DNA of 23,848 bases. Source: Gemmatimonadota bacterium (lineage in GTDB: Bacteria > Gemmatimonadota > Gemmatimonadetes > Gemmatimonadales > GWC2-71-9). Shown here one piece after another: positions 1 through 6,316 of this stretch. The notes beneath the pieces were generated by a model. That model was given only the letters and a program-made list of their open reading frames with translations. It was not told where the DNA came from and searched no databases. Made by a program: the position numbers and the translations under genes. Each line of letters opens with the position of its first letter. The stretch's first letter is position 1. The stretch lies in assembly GCA_003221075.1 (NCBI GenBank), contig QHUF01000298.1, positions 1-23,848 of the forward strand, written 5' to 3'.

Positions 1-557
1 CGAGGATCGTGCCGTACATCGACATGCCGATCCAGCACGCGACCGACCGGATGCTCGAGCGGATGCGGCGCCCGGAGCGGCTGCGCACGTTGCGGGAGAA
101 GCTCACCTGGTTGCGCGGGGCAATTCCGGACCTGGCAATCCGGACGACCTGCCTCGTGGGATTCCCGGGCGAGACGGACGAGGATTTCCGGGCGTTGCTC
201 GCTTTCCTCGAGGAAGCGCAGTTCGATCGCATGGGCGCGTTTTCGTACTCGCCGCAGGAGGGCACGCGCGCGGTGCAATATGAAGACGACGTCGAAGACG
301 GCGTCAAGCGAGATCGTCTGGAAGAAATCGTCGAGGTACAGCGTGCGATTTCTGCCGAGCGATTGGCGCGGTTCGTCGGACGGGAAGTTGACGTGTTGGT
401 GGATCAACCCGGTGTTGGACGCGTGAAATGGCAAGCAGATGATGTCGATGGCGTCACGTATTTGCAGGACAGTGGATGTGCGAGACCGGGAGGCTTTGTG
501 CGGGCGCGGATCACGGCGAGCGAAGACTACGATTTCCAGGCGGCCGCGCTGACGTGA
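1..557 (+). CDS. rimO: RimO, ribosomal protein S12 methylthiotransferase (3' part)
   Basis: This is the C-terminal ~185 residues of a radical-SAM methylthiotransferase; the 5' end, with the Fe-S cluster motifs, lies outside the window. The visible part opens with the conserved PYIDMPIQH segment and continues with TTCLVGFPGETDEDF, then FDRMGAFSYSPQEGTRA. The 'FD-x-x-G-x-F-x-YS-x-EGT' form is typical of RimO, whereas MiaB has FDSAF...YSPRPGT. The last ~60 residues fit a TRAM RNA-binding domain. RimO adds a methylthio group to the conserved aspartate of ribosomal protein S12 in the cytosol. The stop codon overlaps the GTG start of hemL by 4 nt, implying translational coupling. Confidence 0.93.
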   Translation, partial: RIVPYIDMPIQHATDRMLERMRRPERLRTLREKLTWLRGAIPDLAIRTTCLVGFPGETDEDFRALLAFLEEAQFDRMGAFSYSPQEGTRAVQYEDDVEDGVKRDRLEEIVEVQRAISAERLARFVGREVDVLVDQPGVGRVKWQADDVDGVTYLQDSGCARPGGFVRARITASEDYDFQAAALT

Positions 558-1840
558 CACGATCGAGCGAGCTTTTCGACCGGGCGAAACGGGTGTTGCC
601 CGGTGGCGTGAATTCACCCGTGCGGGCGTTCCGGGCAGTCGGCGGGACGCCCTTTTTTGTGGCGCACGCCGAAGGCTCGCGGCTGATCGACGTCGACGGC
701 AGGAGCTACATCGACTACGTCTGCTCCTGGGGCCCCCTGATTCTCGGCCACGCGCACCCCGCGGTACTCGAGGCAGTCCGCCAGGCGGCGCAGCGCGGCT
801 GGACCTACGGGGCACCATGCGAAGCCGAGGTCGAGCTGGCCGAGGAGGTGCGGCGGCGCATGCCGAGCGTCGAGATCATGCGGTTCGTGAACAGCGGCAC
901 CGAGGCGACGATGTCCGCCGTGCGGTTGGCGCGCGCAGTGACCGGACGTGAGCTCATCGTGAAGTTCGAGGGCTGCTATCACGGCCACGCCGATGGCTTT
1001 CTCGTGAAGGCGGGCTCCGGTGTGGCGACGCTGGGTCTGCCCGACAGCCCGGGTGTGCCCGCGGCATTGGCGAGTCTCACGCTGACGGCGCCGTTCAATG
1101 ACGCACGGGCCGTCGCAGACCTATTTCGTGAGCACGCCGGTCGCATCGCGGCCATCATCGTCGAGCCGTATGTGGGGAATGCCGGGTTCATCAGCCCGGA
1201 CTCCGACTTTCATCCGGCCCTGCGGGATGTGTGTGACCAGTACGGGGCGCTGTTGATCTTCGATGAAGTGATGACCGGATTTCGTGTGGCCGCGGGAGGT
1301 GCCCAGGAGCGCCTGGCTGTCGCGCCGGACCTCACCACGCTGGGCAAGATCGTGGGCGGCGGGTTTCCAGTCGGGGCGTACGGCGGCCGCGCCGATCTGA
1401 TGAAACGCATCGCACCGGACGGCCCGGTGTATCAGGCGGGGACGCTGTCGGGCAATCCCGTCGCGATGGCCGCGGGTCTCGCGACGCTGCGAGAGACGAA
1501 TCGTCCCGGCTTCTACGAATCGCTCGAGCAAAAGACCACGCGGCTCCTGGCTGGACTGGAGCGTGCCGCGCAGCGCCATGGTGTGGCAATCACAGCCGGA
1601 CATGCGGGGTCGATGTGGGGCGTCTATTTCACTGCAGGCCCCGTGCGGAACTACGCCGACGCGAAGCGAACCGACACCGCGCTGTTCGCGCGCTGGCACA
1701 AGGCCGTGCTCGCGCGTGATGTGTTTCTCGCGCCGTCCGCGTTCGAGGCCGGCTTCGTCTCGTCCGCGCACTCCGACGCCGAGATCGACTTCACTATCGA
1801 GCAGCTCGATGCCGCGCTGGCCGAAGCGCGCGCTCGTTAG
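554..1840 (+). CDS. hemL: Glutamate-1-semialdehyde 2,1-aminomutase
   Basis: A 428-residue PLP enzyme that converts glutamate-1-semialdehyde to 5-aminolevulinate, the tetrapyrrole precursor of the C5 pathway. The GTG start gives the expected N-terminus (SSELFDRAKRVLPGGVNSPV) and a 4-nt GTGA overlap with the rimO stop; an upstream in-frame extension to 476 is only rimO read in another frame. Family signatures are RVLPGGVNSPVRAF, FVNSGTEATMSA, CYHGHADGFLVKAGSG, IFDEVMTGFR and TLGKIVGGGFPVGAYGG. The PLP lysine is K265, the same number as I recall for the E. coli enzyme. Length is normal (~427). The end of the gene overlaps the next reading frame by 32 nt. Confidence 0.97.
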   Translation: MTRSSELFDRAKRVLPGGVNSPVRAFRAVGGTPFFVAHAEGSRLIDVDGRSYIDYVCSWGPLILGHAHPAVLEAVRQAAQRGWTYGAPCEAEVELAEEVRRRMPSVEIMRFVNSGTEATMSAVRLARAVTGRELIVKFEGCYHGHADGFLVKAGSGVATLGLPDSPGVPAALASLTLTAPFNDARAVADLFREHAGRIAAIIVEPYVGNAGFISPDSDFHPALRDVCDQYGALLIFDEVMTGFRVAAGGAQERLAVAPDLTTLGKIVGGGFPVGAYGGRADLMKRIAPDGPVYQAGTLSGNPVAMAAGLATLRETNRPGFYESLEQKTTRLLAGLERAAQRHGVAITAGHAGSMWGVYFTAGPVRNYADAKRTDTALFARWHKAVLARDVFLAPSAFEAGFVSSAHSDAEIDFTIEQLDAALAEARAR

Positions 1841-3071
1841 TCTCGCGCTACTCGCGACCGCGGCGTGCCCGCGCGCACCGCGCGCGCCGACGCCCGCGAT
1901 CGCTGAACCCGAGCTGCGGATTGGGCTCGCGGTGGGGCTGCCCAACGCCTCGATCGGCGGGTCCGAAGGTGGCGAGCTGTTCGTCAGCGAAGCGGCGAGC
2001 GGCACGGCGGTGGGATCGATTCCGGCCGGGGTGCGGTGGGTCGTCGTCCCCGATTCTGCCGATCCCTCGCGGCTCCGACTGATGAAGCCCGATAGCACGC
2101 GCACGGACCCGCTGCGCGGCATCGCCGTCGTGAACGTCACCGAGAACCGGTTCGTGGTGGCGAACGGCCGGCGCTATCGCGGGCGCATCAGCATCACCTC
2201 GGGCCGCGGCGGTCTCACCGTGGTGAATCGCGTCAACGCCGAGAGCTACGTCGCGGGCGTCGTCGCACCCGAAATCGGTGCGCGCCGGCCCGACGAGCTG
2301 GCGGCCGTCCTGGCCCAGGCGGTCGTCTCCCGCAGCTTTGCCATCAAGAACCGTGGCCGGTGGGAGGCATTCGGGTTCGATGCGTATGCCGACACGCGCG
2401 ATCAGGTCTACCTGGGCGTTGCCGTGGAAACGGGTCAGGCCTGGGACGCCGTGCGCAAAACGGCGGGACAGGTCCTGAGGTACGACGGCGACGTGATCGA
2501 CGCGTATTTCCACTCGACGTGCGGCTTCAGCACCGCCGGCGTGGAAGAGGCCTTCGCCACCTCGCGCACGCGTCCCTATCTGCGACCGGTGTCCGACGAC
2601 CGGGGCAGCGGGCATTACTACTGCGACATCTCACCGCGATTTCGTTGGCGCGAAGAATGGGATGGCTCCAAGCTGCGCGCTATATTGTCGCGGACGCTGC
2701 CCACGGTCACGCCGCTCTCAGGCGACGGGCTGCAGCGCATCACCGACGTCACGGTGAGCCGCAAGACACGGTCGGGCCGAGTTGGCGAGCTGCGGATCGT
2801 GTTCGAGCGTGGCGACATTCGGATTCCGGGCCCGGACGTGCGTGCGGTGCTGCGGCCCGAGGCGGACCGCCTGCTCTCCAGCGCCGCGTTTCAGCTGACG
2901 GTGACCAAGACCAATGGTGAAGTCTCGCGCGTGGTCGCCGCCGGAGCAGGTTCCGGACACGCGGTGGGGATGTGTCAGTGGGGGGCGATCGGTCGCGCGC
3001 GCGCGGGGCAGGACTATCGGTCTATCCTAACTACCTATTTCCCTGGAACGAAAATTGAGAAGCTCTATTAA
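1809..3071 (+). CDS. SpoIID/LytB-domain protein, predicted lipoprotein
   Basis: A 420-residue protein with a SpoIID/LytB domain. In spore formers such proteins are peptidoglycan lytic transglycosylases; in diderms they probably bind or cleave glycan strands. The ATG at 1809 is the only start giving an export signal: basic MPRWPKR, a hydrophobic stretch, then a lipobox-like TAAC with the lipidation cysteine at residue 20. The domain is seen in NRVNAESYVAGVVAPEIG, LAQAVVSRSFAIKNRG, DQVYLG, AYFHSTCGFSTAGVEEAF, and near the end GHAVGMCQWGAIGRA with SILTTYFPG. It starts 32 nt inside hemL, so it may depend on hemL translation. The -3 lipobox residue is Thr rather than Leu, so lipidation is likely but not certain. 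Lnt, encoded downstream, would complete its acylation. Confidence 0.87.
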   Translation: MPRWPKRALVSLALLATAACPRAPRAPTPAIAEPELRIGLAVGLPNASIGGSEGGELFVSEAASGTAVGSIPAGVRWVVVPDSADPSRLRLMKPDSTRTDPLRGIAVVNVTENRFVVANGRRYRGRISITSGRGGLTVVNRVNAESYVAGVVAPEIGARRPDELAAVLAQAVVSRSFAIKNRGRWEAFGFDAYADTRDQVYLGVAVETGQAWDAVRKTAGQVLRYDGDVIDAYFHSTCGFSTAGVEEAFATSRTRPYLRPVSDDRGSGHYYCDISPRFRWREEWDGSKLRAILSRTLPTVTPLSGDGLQRITDVTVSRKTRSGRVGELRIVFERGDIRIPGPDVRAVLRPEADRLLSSAAFQLTVTKTNGEVSRVVAAGAGSGHAVGMCQWGAIGRARAGQDYRSILTTYFPGTKIEKLY

Positions 3072-3161
3072 GACGGCCGGACGGCCGGACGGTCTGACGG
3101 TCGGAAAGATGCTCGGAGTTGCGGCCGTGCTGCTGGTGGCCGTCCGGCCGTCCGGCCGTCT
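3071..3161. repeat. Inverted repeat of 8-nt units around a signal-peptide coding region
   Basis: The left arm (3072-3092, about two and a half copies of an 8-mer GGCCGGAC) and the right arm (3140-3160) are perfect reverse complements over 21 nt, 22 nt if the A3071/T3161 pair is counted. The loop is 47 nt. The left arm begins at the SpoIID stop codon and degenerates into GGTCTGAC GGTCGG before the ATG at 3109. The right arm encodes VRPSGRLA just before the predicted signal-peptidase site of the outer-membrane protein. The mRNA could fold over the start codon. Because the arms are in frame with the long form of the gene, the structure does not disrupt coding. Confidence 0.9.
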
Positions 3162-3771
3162 GGCCGCCCAAGGCGTCCTCAACCAGTTCTCCTACGACAA
3201 TCTGCGCTTGTCGGGCATCCAGCTCGACGCCGGGCTCCTCGGAGCGTCAGACCTCACCGGTTCGACTGTCGGGGGACTGCGCGTCGATTTTGGCCGCATC
3301 GCGCCAAAGGTACGGCTGCTGCTGGGTCTGTCGTACTTCCACTCGCAATTCGATCAGCGGGCGATCAACCGGTTCGAACGGCGCCTCGATAGCATCGTGA
3401 ATCCATCCACTCCCGATAGCATCGATCTCGGCCGGATCTCGCTCAGCGACATCGTGGGCGACATCGATTTCCAGCTCGTCTTTCCGCAGGGGCACGGGAT
3501 CACCGCGTATCTCGGGACCGGCATCAGCGTGCACGCCCGCAATGGCAACGGCGCGGCCATCAACGGCACGTTCATGGATGACGCGCTCGACGTCATCACG
3601 GCGGGGTTGAACGGCACGATGGGATTCGAGTTCAATCTCTCTCGCGCGTGGCGCTTCACGGTGGACGGACGCGGCGTACTGTCGAGTGGGCTGCGAAGCG
3701 TCAGTCTTCGGACCGGCATCATGTACCGGCTTCGAGCCGGCAGGGAGCAGGGAGCGGGGAGCAGGAAGTGA
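3109..3771 (+). CDS. Predicted outer-membrane beta-barrel protein
   Basis: About 220 residues; no known family recognised. The ATG at 3109 gives a signal peptide: hydrophobic core LGVAAVLLVA, then VRPSGRLAAQ with cleavage near Ala-Gln. A TTG at 3055, with a GGAA seven nt upstream, would add 18 residues, so the start is uncertain. The mature part alternates polar and hydrophobic residues in barrel-like strands: LRLSGIQLDAGLL, VRLLLGLSYFHSQF, GDIDFQLVFPQ, ITAYLGTGISVHA, WRFTVDGRGVLSSG, VSLRTGIMYRL. A typical barrel would end at the last strand. Here a 12-residue tail (RAGREQGAGSRK) is added by a 7-nt tandem repeat. The start region is embedded in an inverted repeat. Function is unknown; an outer-membrane location is an inference from the strand pattern and signal peptide. 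Confidence 0.72.
   Translation: MLGVAAVLLVAVRPSGRLAAQGVLNQFSYDNLRLSGIQLDAGLLGASDLTGSTVGGLRVDFGRIAPKVRLLLGLSYFHSQFDQRAINRFERRLDSIVNPSTPDSIDLGRISLSDIVGDIDFQLVFPQGHGITAYLGTGISVHARNGNGAAINGTFMDDALDVITAGLNGTMGFEFNLSRAWRFTVDGRGVLSSGLRSVSLRTGIMYRLRAGREQGAGSRK
3743..3770. repeat. 7-nt tandem repeat, four copies
   Basis: Units are GGGAGCA, GGGAGCG, GGGAGCA and a degenerate GGAAGTG. They encode the C-terminal tail of the outer-membrane protein. They also supply a GGGAG (3757-3761) six nt before the GTG start of the next gene, so the repeat may serve as its ribosome binding site. The last unit contains both that GTG start and most of the upstream stop codon. Confidence 0.85.
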
Positions 3772-4775
3772 ACGACCCCATTCGGGTCGGGGTGCTCGGC
3801 GCCGGCGGGATCGCCCAGGTCGCGCATTTGCCGGTTCTCAGGAAGCTCCCCGGGGTCGAAGTCGCCGCGATCTGTGACAATGACGTCGGGAAAGCGCAGG
3901 CGCTCGCTGCCCGCTTCGAGGTGAAAGACACCTACGACGACATCGAGGAAGTCCTGCGCTACGCCAACGTCGACGTCGTCGTGATTTGCACGCCCAATCA
4001 TCTGCACGAAATCCACGCGACGTCGGCGCTCGCCGCCGGCGTGCACGTCCTGTGCGAGCGACCGCTCGCCCTGACGCTCGCCGGCGTCGAGCGCGTCCTC
4101 GCCGCGAGCGACAAGTACGGCAAGCGGGTGATGGTCGGCATGAACCACCGGTTCCGCTCCGACGTGCAGGCGGTGCGGGGGTTCCTCGCGGGCGGTGACC
4201 TCGGGCCATTGCAGGCGGTGCGAGGCGGCTGGTACACGTTCCAGCCGAGCCGGCAGATGGTGGGATGGCGGCTGCGGCGCGAGCAGGCGGGCGGCGGCGC
4301 GGTGCTCGACCTCGGCCTGCCGCTCATCGACCTCGGGATGTGGCTCGCGGGCTGGCCGACGCCGAAGCGTATCTCCGCGCACTTGACCAGATCGGGAAGC
4401 GATGCGGTCGAGGACATGGGGTCGGCGCTGATCGTGTGTGAGAACAGCGTGTCGATCACCATGGACGTGAGCTGGCGCCACCTGGGGGAAGGGGAGCGGT
4501 TCTGGTTCGACATCGTCGGGGCGAAGGGTTCTGCGATGATCCAGCCGCTGCGCATCTTCAAGGAGCAGCACGGCGCCGCGGTCGACGTCACGCCCACCGG
4601 CGCGACGGGACGTGAAACGCAGTTCATCCAGTCGTACCGCGCCGAGTGGATGTACTTCCTGGCGGTGATCAAGGGCGACGTGAACGCGCCGCCGCCCCGC
4701 GATCAGCTCGCACTGCAGCGCGTGCTGGATGCGATCTATCGCTCGGCGGACGAAGGGCGCGACATCTTGTTGTGA
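3768..4775 (+). CDS. Gfo/Idh/MocA-family oxidoreductase with altered active site
   Basis: A 335-residue protein with an N-terminal NAD(P) Rossmann fold (VGVLGAGGIAQVAHLP, then DVVVICTPNHLHEIHA) and a C-terminal GFO/IDH/MocA dimerisation fold. These enzymes usually oxidise or reduce sugar-type substrates, with a catalytic Lys in an EKP motif and a His in DxGxHxxD. Here EKP reads E97-R98-P99, and the second motif (D181-LGLPLI-D188) has Pro185 in place of His. Either the enzyme uses other residues or it is a binding or scaffold paralog; substrate cannot be told from sequence. The GTG start overlaps the upstream stop by 4 nt, with GGGAG at 3757-3761 as ribosome site. The stop overlaps the lnt start by 4 nt. 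Confidence 0.88.
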   Translation: MNDPIRVGVLGAGGIAQVAHLPVLRKLPGVEVAAICDNDVGKAQALAARFEVKDTYDDIEEVLRYANVDVVVICTPNHLHEIHATSALAAGVHVLCERPLALTLAGVERVLAASDKYGKRVMVGMNHRFRSDVQAVRGFLAGGDLGPLQAVRGGWYTFQPSRQMVGWRLRREQAGGGAVLDLGLPLIDLGMWLAGWPTPKRISAHLTRSGSDAVEDMGSALIVCENSVSITMDVSWRHLGEGERFWFDIVGAKGSAMIQPLRIFKEQHGAAVDVTPTGATGRETQFIQSYRAEWMYFLAVIKGDVNAPPPRDQLALQRVLDAIYRSADEGRDILL

Positions 4776-6316
4776 GTCGCCGTCGCCTGGCAGTGCTCGT
4801 CGTCCTGGGCGCGATCGCGCTCACGCTGAGCTATCCGCCGTTCCTCATTCCGCCACTCAGTTTCTTCGCGATCATCCCCGCCGTCCTGCTCCTGCAGCAG
4901 GCCGTGGCGGAGTCGAATCCCCGCGCCGCGTTTCGGTGGGGCTGGTGGTACGGCCTCATCAGCAACGCGTTCGTGCTGTACTGGATGATCGTCGCACTCT
5001 GGCATTTCACGCCGCTGTCCGCGCTGGGCTATCTCGCGACGATTGCCGTCCTCGGGTTGCTCACCGGCAGCATGTTCTGGTTCGTCACCCGGATTCGTCT
5101 GGGGGTCCCCCGCGTGCCGCTGTGGGTCGTCCTGCCCGTGGCCTGGACGGCGCTGGAGTGGCTCATCGGGCATTTCGGCGACGGTCGCTTTCCCTGGCTC
5201 GGCCTCGGCACATCGCTCGCGGATGCCCCGGTGCTCGTGCAATGGGCGGACATCGCCGGCGCCCGCGGCGTGACGTTGTGGCTCGCGTGGTGCAACGTCG
5301 CGATTGTCGACGCCGCAACCGACGTACGTGGTGCGCGGTACGTGGTGCGTGGGTACGCCATCGTGCTGGGTACGGTGCTGCTGGCGTTGGGCTATGGCGC
5401 GTGGCGGATCAAGACGCTCCCGCTGCGGGATGTGGGCGTGATCGGCATGGTCCAACCCAACGAAGGGTTCAGCGAGAAGTGGGACCCTGCGCACGCCGAC
5501 AGCGTGGTCGGGACGCTGCTCGACGGCTCCAAGCACGTCGCGGATGAGTTTCCGCGACCGAAGCTGATCATCTGGCCGGAAGCGGCGATTCCCGATTTTC
5601 TGTGGCGCCGGCCAGAGTGGGTCGCGCGCATAACGAGCTTTGTACGGGGGAACCACGTCCCGATCTTCACCGGCGTCATGTGGGCCGATTCCACGTGGCG
5701 CAGCCGGCTCGATCCCTTCTATAACGCGGCCATTTTCATCGATACTACCGGGAACTGGCGGCCCTATCCCGTCTACGCGAAGCATTATCTCGTACCGGTG
5801 ACCGAGCGCGTCCCGTTCGTGCCGGTGGGGGTTTTCCGGGCGATTCCCGGATTGCGCAACTGGTCCGGTGGGTTTACGCCTGGCCGCGGTCTGCCCCTGT
5901 ACACCTCCGAGCTGGGCCGCTTCGGCGTCATCGTCTGCTACGAGTCGGCCTTCGAGGATTTGCCGCGCAAGTACCGCGCGGCGGGCGCGAATTTCCTGGT
6001 CAACATCACCAACGATGCGTGGTTCGGCCGCACCAGCGCGCCCAAGCAACATGCCTCCCACCTCATCCTGCGCGCCATCGAGACGCGCATGGGTGTGGCG
6101 CGCGGGGCGAATTCGGGAATCTCGGAATTCGTCGACCCGATGGGCCGCCCCTATCTTGCCACCAAGCTCGGTGAAAAGACTTACGTGACCGGCGTCCTCC
6201 GTACCACCGACGTGATCCCGCTGTACGTCCGGCTCGGCGACTGGGTCGGGACACTGGTCGTCGTGCTGACGCTGGGCGGCGGGGGACTGCTCCTCAAGCG
6301 GCGCTTCCGTCCATGA
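4772..6316 (+). CDS. lnt: Apolipoprotein N-acyltransferase
   Basis: A 514-residue inner-membrane enzyme that adds the third acyl chain to the N-terminal cysteine of lipoproteins. The N-terminal ~240 residues hold several membrane segments (LAVLVVLGAIALTLSYPPF, FFAIIPAVLLL, LGYLATIAVLGLLTGSMFW, AIVLGTVLLALGY), followed by a nitrilase-fold domain and a last membrane segment (WVGTLVVVLTLGGGGLLL). The catalytic triad is visible: E270 in IIWPEAAIP, K337 in YAKHYLVPVTE and C389 in VIVCYESAFED. These sit within three residues of the E. coli positions as I recall them (267/335/387). The GTG start gives a GTGA overlap with the upstream gene; longer in-frame extensions are shadow reading. A 14-15-nt repeat codes the segment before membrane helix AIVLGTVLL. 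The presence of Lnt supports a diderm cell. Confidence 0.96.
   Translation: MSRRRLAVLVVLGAIALTLSYPPFLIPPLSFFAIIPAVLLLQQAVAESNPRAAFRWGWWYGLISNAFVLYWMIVALWHFTPLSALGYLATIAVLGLLTGSMFWFVTRIRLGVPRVPLWVVLPVAWTALEWLIGHFGDGRFPWLGLGTSLADAPVLVQWADIAGARGVTLWLAWCNVAIVDAATDVRGARYVVRGYAIVLGTVLLALGYGAWRIKTLPLRDVGVIGMVQPNEGFSEKWDPAHADSVVGTLLDGSKHVADEFPRPKLIIWPEAAIPDFLWRRPEWVARITSFVRGNHVPIFTGVMWADSTWRSRLDPFYNAAIFIDTTGNWRPYPVYAKHYLVPVTERVPFVPVGVFRAIPGLRNWSGGFTPGRGLPLYTSELGRFGVIVCYESAFEDLPRKYRAAGANFLVNITNDAWFGRTSAPKQHASHLILRAIETRMGVARGANSGISEFVDPMGRPYLATKLGEKTYVTGVLRTTDVIPLYVRLGDWVGTLVVVLTLGGGGLLLKRRFRP
5324..5357. repeat. 14-15-nt tandem repeat inside lnt
   Basis: Two units (GTACGTGGTGCGCG at 5324-5337 and GTACGTGGTGCGTGG at 5338-5352) plus a partial GTACG. 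They encode VRGARYVVRGYA between the periplasmic part and the following membrane segment of Lnt. The unit-length change from 14 to 15 nt keeps the gene in frame. Confidence 0.78.

Noticed and set aside
1121..2140. A 339-codon open frame on the minus strand across hemL and the SpoIID gene
   Set aside because: Composition is Arg/Pro/Ala-rich shadow coding with no domain; the plus-strand genes explain the region.
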